DNA from: DIGJ01 sp036658435 | Lineage (GTDB): Bacteria > Bacillota > Clostridia > Lachnospirales > Lachnospiraceae | Direction of reading: 5' to 3' | DNA: 15,627 nt | Assembly (NCBI GenBank): GCA_036658435.1 | Contig: JAVXEO010000053.1 | Location: 1-15,627 of the forward strand | In this document: piece by piece, positions 1-6,957 of the stretch | Layout: each line of letters starts with the position of its first letter | Position numbering within the stretch: the first letter of the stretch is position 1 | The notes under the pieces: generated by a model | Seen by the model: only the letters and a program-made list of their open reading frames with translations | What the model was told of the DNA's origin: nothing | The model's database searches: none | Position numbers and translations under genes: made by a program

Positions 1-579
1 ATCATGCGTGTAAAGGAAACATCCACAAAAGAATTTAGAGATCTTGTCTCCGAAGTTGCCATGCTTATTTGCTATGAAGCAACCAGAGAACTTCCTTTGG
101 CGGATATTGAAATTGAAACCCCTCTGGTAAAAACCACGGTAAAGGAGATTGCAGGAAAGAAGCTTTGTATCGTTCCCATCCTTCGTGCCGGTCTTCATAT
201 GGCCGATGGAATTCTTAATTTAATCCCCAATGCAAAAGTCGGACATATTGGAATGTACCGAAATGAAGAGACTTTAGAACCGGTTGAATATTTTTGTAAG
301 CTGCCTCATGATGCTTCTGAGCGTGAAATCTTTGTGGTGGATCCTATGCTTGCCACTGGTGGTTCTGCGATTGCTGCAATACGCCAGTTAAAGTCCAGGG
401 GCATTCACCGCATTCATTTTCTTTGTTTAATTGCAGCTCCTGAAGGTTTAAAGGCTTTACAAGAAGCACATCCTGATGTGGATATTTATATTGGTGCTCT
501 TGATGAAAAGTTAAATAGCCAGGGATACATTCTTCCGGGTCTTGGCGATGCCGGAGACCGTATTTATGGAACAAAATAA
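1..579 (+). CDS. upp: Uracil phosphoribosyltransferase, 5' end outside the window
   Basis: Makes UMP and pyrophosphate from uracil and PRPP in the cytoplasmic pyrimidine salvage pathway. About 192 residues are visible and the family is usually near 209, so roughly 17-18 N-terminal residues lie upstream. The frame is open through base 1 (an Ile codon precedes the first Met), and the first visible residues (IMRVKETSTKEFR) match the family interior, so the ATG at position 4 is an internal Met and not the start. Visible motifs are VPILRAGL (about residues 57-64 from that Met), the PRPP-binding loop VVDPMLATGGSA (about 111-122) and the C-terminal uracil-binding stretch PGLGDAGDRIYGTK, which ends the protein intact. 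It converges on the cold-shock gene and ends about 30 nt before a strong hairpin terminator. Assignment is firm; only the missing start is uncertain. Confidence 0.97.
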   Translation: MMRVKETSTKEFRDLVSEVAMLICYEATRELPLADIEIETPLVKTTVKEIAGKKLCIVPILRAGLHMADGILNLIPNAKVGHIGMYRNEETLEPVEYFCKLPHDASEREIFVVDPMLATGGSAIAAIRQLKSRGIHRIHFLCLIAAPEGLKALQEAHPDVDIYIGALDEKLNSQGYILPGLGDAGDRIYGTK

Positions 580-607
580 GAACGTATTCTTTATTTTATG
601 AAAGCAG

Positions 608-641
608 AAAAAAGATGGAGTGTAAACACTCCATCTTTTTT
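608..641. terminator. Bidirectional intrinsic terminator between upp and the cold-shock gene
   Basis: A near-perfect inverted repeat pairs AAAAAAGATGGAGTGT (608-623) with ACACTCCATCTTTTTT (626-641). The effective loop is about 4 nt, with a GC-containing core and a T-run on the right arm for the + strand. The A-run on the left arm gives a matching U-run for the - strand. It lies 28 nt after the upp stop codon and about 100 nt after the csp stop codon on the other strand, so it can serve both convergent genes. No other hairpin is visible between 642 and 742. Confidence 0.9.
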
Positions 642-742
642 AATCTCGTTTCGTACAATATAACCTATTTTCTCTTATAACTATTTGACTCAAAATGCAA
701 AACCTATATTCGAAGAAGGTACACTGTAAAAATCAGATTAAA

Positions 743-943
743 TTAAGCTCTTGTTACATTAGCTGCCTGAGGTCCTTTAGCGCCATCAACTACGTCGAAT
801 TGTACTTCTTCACCTTCATTTAAGCTTTTGTATCCGTCCATGTTAAGTCCAGAAAAATGAACGAAAACATCGTTTCCAGCTTCGTCAGAAATAAATCCGT
901 AACCCTTTTGGTTGTTAAACCATTTTACAGTACCTTTGCTCAT
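743..943 (-). CDS. csp: CspA-family cold-shock protein
   Basis: A 66-residue single cold-shock domain that binds single-stranded RNA or DNA and acts as an RNA chaperone in the cytoplasm. It begins MSKGTVKWFNNQKGYGFI and carries both nucleic-acid-binding motifs: RNP1 (KGYGFI, about residues 13-18) and RNP2 (VFVHF, about 26-30). Length is exactly that of the family. The ATG is preceded by GGAGGA (952-957) at 8 nt spacing, which fixes the start. It has its own strong promoter directly behind aspS, and its leader of about 48 nt is much shorter than the long thermosensing leader of E. coli cspA. A short hairpin overlaps its predicted start site. Which paralogue this is (A, B, C or D) cannot be told from the window. 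Confidence 0.97.
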   Translation of the reverse strand: MSKGTVKWFNNQKGYGFISDEAGNDVFVHFSGLNMDGYKSLNEGEEVQFDVVDGAKGPQAANVTRA

Positions 944-972
944 GTGATTATTCCTCCAAAATTATAAAAATA

Positions 973-994
973 TCTGTTGCTTTACTACAACAAA
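973..994 (-). terminator. Candidate weak terminator or leader hairpin in front of csp
   Basis: On the - strand TTTGTTG (994-988) can pair with CAACAGA (979-973) around an 8-nt loop. The stem has seven pairs, one of them G-U, and is followed at once by the U-rich stretch TATTTTTATAAT. It is the only terminator-like structure between the aspS stop and the csp ribosome binding site. The predicted csp start site (about 991) falls inside the left arm, so only transcripts arriving from aspS would contain the whole stem. The stem is short and AU-rich, so its activity is doubtful. Confidence 0.35.
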
Positions 995-997
995 CTT

Positions 998-1026
998 ATC
1001 ATAACATTAATACGGATAGATGTCAA
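998..1026 (-). promoter_or_regulatory. Sigma-A type promoter of the cold-shock gene
   Basis: A perfect TTGACA -35 (1021-1026) is separated by exactly 17 nt from TATGAT (998-1003). The spacer ends in TGT, giving an extended -10 (TGTTATGAT). The expected start site is near 991, leaving about 48 nt of leader before the csp ATG. The -35 begins only 3 nt after the aspS stop codon. This is one of the strongest promoters in the window by consensus match. Confidence 0.85.
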
Positions 1027-1029
1027 ATA

Positions 1030-2820
1030 CTATTTTTCATTGTTTTGTATATTTATTCCAAGTTCTTTTAGTTGTTTTTCATCCACCAGATTTGGTGCAT
1101 CGGTCATCAAACAAGAGGCGTCTTTTACTTTTGGAAAAGCAATGACATCCCGAATGCTGTCTTGTTTTGTCATCAGCATAATCAAACGATCAAGGCCAAA
1201 TGCAAGCCCTGCATGAGGGGGAACTCCATATTTGAATGCATTCAGCAAAAAGCCAAATCGATCATAAGCCTCTTCTTTTGTAAATCCCAGAACCTCAAAC
1301 ATTTTTTCCTGAATCTCATTTTGAGAGATACGAACCGACCCTCCCCCAAGTTCCGTACCATTAAGTACAATGTCGTATGCCTTTGCCCGTACTTTTCCGG
1401 GCTGGGTTTCAAGATAAACCAGGTCTTCTTCCATTGGCATGGTAAAGGGATGATGCATTGCTGTAAATCGATTTTGTTCCTCTGACCATTCCAATAATGG
1501 AAATTCTGTTACCCATAAAAATTTGAATGTATTTTTATCCAGCAGACCTTGTTGGTTTGCAATTTCAATACGTAAGGCTCCTAAAACATCATAGACCACT
1601 TTATTTTTATCTGCAGCAAAAAGTAATAAATCACCTGCTTTACCATTCATGGCTGCTGTCAAATTATTCATTTCTTCCTCTGTCATAAATTTTGAGAAGG
1701 AAGATTTATAGGATCCGTCCTCATTGATGCACACATAAGCAAGTCCCTTTGCCCCATACCCTTTTGCAAACTCAACAAGAGCATCTATTTTCTTTCTTGG
1801 CATACTTCCCTGGCCTTCTGCATTGATTCCCCGAACACTTCCACCGCTTTCCAGAGCTCCGCTAAATACACCAAATTCGCAGTCCTTCACTATATTAGAT
1901 ACATCCTTTAATTCCATTCCAAAACGCAAATCCGGCTTATCCGAACCAAAACGGTCCATGGCTTCCTGCCAGGTCATTCTAGGGATAGGAAGGGTCACTT
2001 CTACATTCAGTACTTCTTTAAACATTCTTTCTAACAGTCTTTCATTGACATCAATAACATCATCTATGTCCACAAAGGATAATTCCATATCAATCTGGGT
2101 AAATTCCGGCTGGCGGTCTGCCCGCAAGTCTTCATCACGAAAACATTTTACAATTTGAAAGTAGCGGTCATATCCAGAGCACATCAATAATTGCTTAAAT
2201 AACTGAGGCGACTGTGGCAGTGCATAAAAAGTTCCCGGATGGACACGGCTTGGTACCAAATAATCCCTTGCCCCCTCTGGTGTACTCTTTGTAAGCATTG
2301 GTGTTTCAATTTCCAAAAATCCTTCTTCTGCTAAAAACAGACGGGTTAAGGTCGCTACCCGGCTTCTCAGTATAAGATTTCTCTGTAAATCCGGTCTCCT
2401 AAGGTCAAGATAACGGTACTTTAACCGCAGTTCTTCTTTTGTTTTGCTGTCCTCTTCAATTGGAAAAGGAGGAGTCTCTGCTTCTGAAAGGATGCGAATC
2501 TGCGTTGCACGAATTTCAATTTCTCCGGTTTCCATTGTTTCATTTACATTGCCTTCCCGGGGACATACTTTTCCCACCACGGCTGCAACAAATTCACTTC
2601 TCAATTTTTCGGCTTTTCCAAAATTATCACTTCCACAATCTTCCTCTTCAAAAATAATCTGAAGAAGTCCCGAACGGTCACGTAAATCAACAAAGATAAT
2701 CCCACCTTTGTTTCTGCTTTTTTGCACCCATCCCATAACCGTTACTTCTTCTCCCACATTTTTTACTGAGAGTTCTGCACATCGACAGCTTCTTTTCAAG
2801 CCGGTCATTGATTCTGCCAT
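1030..2820 (-). CDS. aspS: Aspartyl-tRNA synthetase
   Basis: A class IIb aminoacyl-tRNA synthetase that charges tRNA-Asp using ATP. From the ATG at 2820 it has 596 residues, normal for the bacterial type. The order is an N-terminal OB-fold anticodon-binding domain (about 1-115, including VMGWVQKSRNKGG and FVDLRDRSG), the catalytic core with FLEIETPMLTKSTPEGARD (motif 1 region), FRDEDLRADRQPEFTQID (motif 2, about 227-244), the bacterial GAD insertion in the middle, and GLAFGLDRLIML (motif 3, about 538-549). The frame stays open to a TTG at 2835, but that codon overlaps the Shine-Dalgarno GGAGGA (2828-2833), which sits 7 nt before the ATG at 2820; the shorter start is chosen. It is last in the relA-hisS operon, 23 nt after hisS. 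Whether the enzyme also charges tRNA-Asn is not visible here. Confidence 0.97.
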   Translation of the reverse strand: MAESMTGLKRSCRCAELSVKNVGEEVTVMGWVQKSRNKGGIIFVDLRDRSGLLQIIFEEEDCGSDNFGKAEKLRSEFVAAVVGKVCPREGNVNETMETGEIEIRATQIRILSEAETPPFPIEEDSKTKEELRLKYRYLDLRRPDLQRNLILRSRVATLTRLFLAEEGFLEIETPMLTKSTPEGARDYLVPSRVHPGTFYALPQSPQLFKQLLMCSGYDRYFQIVKCFRDEDLRADRQPEFTQIDMELSFVDIDDVIDVNERLLERMFKEVLNVEVTLPIPRMTWQEAMDRFGSDKPDLRFGMELKDVSNIVKDCEFGVFSGALESGGSVRGINAEGQGSMPRKKIDALVEFAKGYGAKGLAYVCINEDGSYKSSFSKFMTEEEMNNLTAAMNGKAGDLLLFAADKNKVVYDVLGALRIEIANQQGLLDKNTFKFLWVTEFPLLEWSEEQNRFTAMHHPFTMPMEEDLVYLETQPGKVRAKAYDIVLNGTELGGGSVRISQNEIQEKMFEVLGFTKEEAYDRFGFLLNAFKYGVPPHAGLAFGLDRLIMLMTKQDSIRDVIAFPKVKDASCLMTDAPNLVDEKQLKELGINIQNNEK

Positions 2821-2843
2821 TTCTTTTTCCTCCAAATTCTATA

Positions 2844-4091
2844 TTACTTAATAAAATACTCTGTAATTTTGTCAAAGTCAACCAGCGTTTCTTCGTGTGT
2901 TTCCATATTTTTAATGGTTGCCTTTCCTTTTTCCAACTCATCTGCGCCTAAAATCACCGTATTTTTTGCTCCAATTTTATTTGCAAACTTCATCTGCGCC
3001 TTTACACTTCGGTCCATATAATCTGTCTCAACTACAATTCCGGCCTGTCGAAGGGTCGTTACCATCTGATATCCTCTGGCCTTTGCTTCTTTTCCCAGAA
3101 TTCCAACATACAGCTCAATCGCCGGCTCTCCTATAAGCTCCACGCCTTCTTTTTCAAGGAAGTACAAAATACGTTCGATTCCCATTCCAAATCCCACAGA
3201 AGGAATATCTTGTTTTTCTTCTATCTCATGGACTAAATTGTCATAGCGTCCCCCTCCGCAAAGAGTAAATCCTTCCGCATTTACAAATTCAAATACCGTT
3301 TTTGTATAATAATCTAGTCCTCGAACAATTCCGGTATCCACTTCAAATGGAATATGAAGTTCCGTTAAAAGACTTTTTAATTCTTCAAAATGTTCCCTGC
3401 ACTCTTCATCCAGATAGGAAATTGTCCTTGGTGCATCTTTTACAATTTCTTTGCAGGATGGCACCTTGCAATCAATGACACGAAGTGGGTTCTTTTTCAT
3501 TCGTTCTCTGCAAGTTGGACAAAGTTTGTCTTCTTGTTTTTGTAAATATGCATTTAAAGCTTCGTTATAGTTTTTTCTGCAATTTTTACATCCAATGCTG
3601 TTAATGTGAAGCTTTGCATCCTTTAATCCAATTTCCTTTATAAAGGTTGTAATTAAAGTAATAAGTTCCACTTCTGCTAATGGGCTTTTAGAGCCGATAA
3701 ATTCCACTCCAAACTGGTGATGCTGTCTTAGTCTTCCACTTTGTGGCTGCTCATATCGAAATGCCGGGGTTACATAAAACAGCTTGGTTGGTTGGGCTGC
3801 TGCGTATAAATTATTTTCCAGGTAAGCACGAATTGCTCCTGCCGTGCCTTCCGGTTTTAATGTAATGCTTCGGTTTCCTTTGTCTTCAAATGTATACATC
3901 TCTTTTTGAACGACATCCGTTGTTTCGCCAACACTTCTTTGAAATAAAATCGTATGTTCAAAAACCGGCGTTATAACTTCCTTTATGTTGTAGGTTCTGC
4001 ATAATTTTCGGGCCAAGCCTTCAATGACGGTTCTTTTATGCATCGCTTCACCATACCAGTCCTGCGTTCCCTTTGGTCTTTGGGTTATCAT
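2844..4091 (-). CDS. hisS: Histidyl-tRNA synthetase
   Basis: A class IIa synthetase that charges tRNA-His. It has 415 residues from the ATG at 4091. Visible motifs are RPKGTQDW at the N terminus, motif 2 FRYEQPQSGRLRQHHQFG (about 111-128), the histidine-specific HisA block RGLDYYTKTVFEF (about 257-269), CGGGRYDNLV, and motif 3 VGFGMGIERI, followed by the C-terminal anticodon-binding domain. An ATG at 4097 is also in frame, but AGGAGG abuts it with no spacing and sits 6 nt before the ATG at 4091, so 4091 is preferred. The insertion domain carries six cysteines arranged CxxC (168/171), CxxC (191/194) and Cx4C (208/213), which could bind zinc; this is inference. The gene starts 2 nt after the HD-GYP stop, implying translational coupling. 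There is no T-box leader. Confidence 0.97.
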   Translation of the reverse strand: MITQRPKGTQDWYGEAMHKRTVIEGLARKLCRTYNIKEVITPVFEHTILFQRSVGETTDVVQKEMYTFEDKGNRSITLKPEGTAGAIRAYLENNLYAAAQPTKLFYVTPAFRYEQPQSGRLRQHHQFGVEFIGSKSPLAEVELITLITTFIKEIGLKDAKLHINSIGCKNCRKNYNEALNAYLQKQEDKLCPTCRERMKKNPLRVIDCKVPSCKEIVKDAPRTISYLDEECREHFEELKSLLTELHIPFEVDTGIVRGLDYYTKTVFEFVNAEGFTLCGGGRYDNLVHEIEEKQDIPSVGFGMGIERILYFLEKEGVELIGEPAIELYVGILGKEAKARGYQMVTTLRQAGIVVETDYMDRSVKAQMKFANKIGAKNTVILGADELEKGKATIKNMETHEETLVDFDKITEYFIK

Positions 4092-4093
4092 AT

Positions 4094-4798
4094 TCATCCT
4101 CCTATTTCTTTGGATTGATTTGTCAATATTTCCTTGGATACTCCATCAAATAAGCTCATCCAATTTTCTCTGTAACTGTTCTCTTTTTCATTAATTCGAT
4201 TAATTGCTCCCTGAATATCAAGGAATTCTTCTGAAAAAATAACTCTTTGAAATGCCAGAAATATCTTCATATCAAAATTCTTTACTTCATCAATCATAAG
4301 TTCCATTGCCGTTTCCACCTCAAAGGCTTCTCGATAAGGCCTTTTTGAAACCAGTGCTGCAAATACATCACAAGTTCTGATAATTCTTGCCCCCCATGGA
4401 ATTTCTCTTCCCTTTAGGTTATCCGGATATCCTGAACCATCATAATTTTCATGGTGATGATACACCGTTTGCTGTATACTTTCTGAAAAATCATGGTTTT
4501 TTAAAATTTCATAGCTAAAGGTTGGGTGCATCCGAACATACTTTATTTCCTCGATTTGCAGGGTATCTTTATTTCTTCCATAAAGATATTTGCTTAAACG
4601 TAGTTTTCCAATATCATGAAGCATGCCCGCCATGGCGATTTCCTGAATAAATAGTTCTGACTCATTTAATTCTTTTGCCACCGAAGATGCAAGGTTACTT
4701 ACTAGTATTCCATGTCGGATTGCATCTGATAAATCTTCTTCTATGGCATCCGCCAGTTCTTCTCCCTCCAAAGAGTAAATACTAAATTTCTCTTTCAT
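4094..4798 (-). CDS. HD-GYP domain protein, probable cyclic-dinucleotide phosphodiesterase
   Basis: A 234-residue soluble protein that is essentially one HD-GYP domain. Visible residues are the upstream His29, HDIGK (HD at 61-62), His91 in MHPTFSYEIL, the signature HHENYDGSGYP (115-125), and Asp144 in the TCDVFAAL segment followed by KRPYR. The metal ligands and the GYP signature are intact. The family hydrolyses c-di-GMP (some members cGAMP), so a phosphodiesterase role is likely but the substrate is not shown. There is no membrane segment, receiver or other sensor domain; the N-terminal ~25 residues and the helical C-terminal ~50 residues are unassigned. The stretch between HDIGK and His91 departs from the usual GIPD-type sequence. 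The start overlaps the end of hemZ by 17 nt with an AGGAAGG site 5 nt upstream, and the stop lies 2 nt before hisS. The position in a relA-hisS-aspS operon is unusual. Confidence 0.88.
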   Translation of the reverse strand: MKEKFSIYSLEGEELADAIEEDLSDAIRHGILVSNLASSVAKELNESELFIQEIAMAGMLHDIGKLRLSKYLYGRNKDTLQIEEIKYVRMHPTFSYEILKNHDFSESIQQTVYHHHENYDGSGYPDNLKGREIPWGARIIRTCDVFAALVSKRPYREAFEVETAMELMIDEVKNFDMKIFLAFQRVIFSEEFLDIQGAINRINEKENSYRENWMSLFDGVSKEILTNQSKEIGG

Positions 4799-6294
4799 TA
4801 AGCCCTTCCTTTCTCAAAAAAGCAGCTTTTCTTTCTATCATCTCGTCTGTTCTTTCGATATAATCAACAAGACTTTTTACATTCTCTATCCGTTCCATTC
4901 GATTTTCTTCTTGAAAAACAAACTTTGAAGCCCCTCCGGCCCCCAGCGCAAGTATGGTATGTTTTTCTTCCATAATGAGAACATTATAAATACATTCTTT
5001 TCCCGGATACGCATAACCAATATTTTCCTGATTTGCCCCGGTAGTGCTTCCCTGTGCATTCTTCTGGCGGTACATATAATATGGCTCATAGCCCTGGTTT
5101 TGTGCAAATAAACGTGCCATTTCTGTCATTTCGTCCACGTTTTGCGGCACCTCTTGTTTTCCCTGTTGGTTTAAGCGCGCTGCTCTCTTTGTTACCAGAG
5201 AGTGTACCGTAATACTATCCGGGTTAAGTTTTTGAATCTCCTTTAGTGTTTCCTCGATGTCCTTAAGAGTTTCTCCTGGAAGTCCTGCTATTAAGTCCAT
5301 ATTTATATTATCATGTCCGGTCTCTCTTGCCNNNNNNNNNNGCCAAGGCGAAAGCTTCTTTTACCTGTGCAACCGTATGACTTCTTCCAATTCGCACTAA
5401 GGTTTCATCTTTCATGGTCTGTGGGTTAATTGAAATTCTGCCAACACCGTACTTCTTTAGTAATAAAAGTTTTTCCCGATTTACACTGTCCGGTCTTCCG
5501 GCCTCTACGGTAAATTCTTTTACCTGGGTAAAATCAAAACTTTCCACTATTTTTTTTAGAAGACGCTCCAGTTGTTTTTCTCCAAGTGCCGTTGGCGTTC
5601 CTCCCCCTACATAAATGGTTGTAAGCTTCCTGTTCTTAATGCAGTCCTTTGCATATTCTATTTCTTTAAAAAGTGCATCTAAATATGTATCCATATAGTT
5701 TTTGTACTTTACGGCAGAAAAAGAAGTAAAGGAACAATAAGAACAGGTTGTTGGACAAAATGGAATTCCAATGTAAATGCTATACCCATTTTTATAATCA
5801 ATTTCACTCAATAATTTTTTCTCTTTTACCGCAACCTGGTATCCAAGTTCTGCCTTCTTTTCAGAACATAAATAATGTTTTTGCATCTGTTTTGTAATGG
5901 AGGATAAGGTTGCCTCCTTTTCTTCCATTTGTGTCATAATTATCTTTGCCGGGCGGACTCCTGTTAAGGTTCCCCAGTCAAGGGTTCGTCCGGTTCTCTT
6001 AGAAAGTACCTGATATAGTGCAATTTTTAGTTGGTTTTTATAGGTTTCTTCTGGATACACATCTAGGTATTTCTCGAATATAGGTATCTCATTTTCAAAT
6101 AATGAAATACCTATTTCTGTATCCTTGCATTCAATTTTTATCCTTTCAACATCTTGGATATTCTCCGTATCTTCCTGAATTTTTCCAAATGAATCCGGGC
6201 TTTTCAAAAAAATAAGCTGATGTGGATAAAAATTTCTTGTTAGTGCCTGCACATCGTAGGAGTATGCACATTCTTTCATATAAATTTCTACCAT
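4782..6294 (-). CDS. hemZ: HemZ-type radical SAM protein (oxygen-independent coproporphyrinogen oxidase family), interrupted by an assembly gap
   Basis: A HemN-related radical SAM enzyme; HemZ is annotated as converting coproporphyrinogen III to protoporphyrinogen without oxygen, but this is unproven for many clostridia that lack a full haem pathway. The N-terminal region has the HemZ-typical block TLDWGTLTGVRPAKI (about 105-119), then the [4Fe-4S] motif CPTTCSYC (Cys 180, 184, 187) in IYIGIPFCPTTCSYCSF, IYVGGGTPTAL (about 227-237) and EAGRPDS. The C-terminal part resumes with NINMDLIAGLPGE. A run of 10 N at 5332-5341 breaks the frame. Joining the flanks by their shared 3 bases restores ALARETGHDNINMD and gives 1500 nt, 499 residues, close to the usual length near 500. 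The ATG at 6294 follows an in-frame TAA, with a purine-rich GGAGGAG upstream at long spacing. The 3' end overlaps the HD-GYP gene by 17 nt. Confidence 0.9.
5332..5341. other. 10-N assembly gap inside hemZ (true length probably below zero)
   Basis: Ten N separate flanks ending TCTTGCC (left) and starting GCCAAGGCG (right). Taken literally, the gap puts hemZ out of frame and gives a stop six codons later. The flanks share GCC. Merging that triplet keeps the reading frame and rebuilds the conserved ALARETG stretch. The N run is therefore best read as a scaffold placeholder between two abutting contigs. Confidence 0.9.
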
Positions 6295-6318
6295 TGCACC
6301 TTAACTCTCCTCCGCTTT

Positions 6319-6957
6319 TTAGTCCCAGTCATTTCCATTTACATAAGGGTTATTTCTTCGCTCATAGCCAATGGATGTATGATTTCCGTGTCCCGGATAA
6401 ACCTGTGTTTCATCGGGTAGGGGCATTAGTTTTTTAGCCACAGATTCTAAAATAATTTGTCCATTTCCGGTAGGAAGATCCGTTCTTCCAATACTTTCAA
6501 AGAATAACGTATCTCCACTAAATAAGACTTTTTCTTTCTCAAAATAGTAGCAGACTCCTCCTCTTGTATGACCCGGTGTAGCAAGTACCTTTATTTGCAT
6601 GGAGGCAATTTCTATACTCTGTCCATCTTCAAGAAATTGATCTGCCTGTGCCGTTACAAAATTTCCAAAAGATTCCGAGCAATTCCATTGGGGATTCATA
6701 AGCAGTTCCTGCTCTGCTTTTGCTGCATATACCTTTGCAGGCATTGTATCTTTTAAATCTTTTAATCCGGTAATGTGGTCAAAGTGACCGTGCGTCAGAA
6801 GGATTCCCATTAGCTTCAAATCATTTTCTTTCATATAAGCGCAAATCTTGTCCCCTTCATCTCCTGGATCTATTACAATTGCCTGTTTTGTCGTTTCATC
6901 GTTTAAAATGTAGCAATTCGTCCGAACCATTCCCAGTACCATAATTTTAATTTTCAT
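6319..6957 (-). CDS. Metallo-beta-lactamase-fold hydrolase, glyoxalase II-like
   Basis: A 212-residue cytoplasmic protein that is one complete metallo-beta-lactamase domain. Zinc ligands are visible as THGHFDH (55-61), the His of ATPGHTRGG (His130), the bridging Asp of FSGDTLF (Asp149) and the His of VYPGHGNHT (His190). The spacing and short length match the small GloB/YqgX-like hydrolases that sit in relA-hisS clusters of Firmicutes. These are usually annotated as hydroxyacylglutathione hydrolases, but the C-terminal glutathione-binding domain is absent, so the thioester or other substrate is unknown. The ATG overlaps the relA stop codon by 1 nt (TGATG), so it is translationally coupled; hemZ follows 24 nt later. 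Confidence 0.92.
   Translation of the reverse strand: MKIKIMVLGMVRTNCYILNDETTKQAIVIDPGDEGDKICAYMKENDLKLMGILLTHGHFDHITGLKDLKDTMPAKVYAAKAEQELLMNPQWNCSESFGNFVTAQADQFLEDGQSIEIASMQIKVLATPGHTRGGVCYYFEKEKVLFSGDTLFFESIGRTDLPTGNGQIILESVAKKLMPLPDETQVYPGHGNHTSIGYERRNNPYVNGNDWD

Noticed and set aside
2821..2835. TTG at 2835 as the aspS start
   Set aside because: The TTG lies on the GGAGGA ribosome binding site of the ATG at 2820, which has ideal 7-nt spacing.
4782..6294. hemZ as a natural frameshift pseudogene or two separate genes
   Set aside because: The frame break coincides exactly with the N run. Removing the Ns and one copy of the shared GCC restores a full-length protein.
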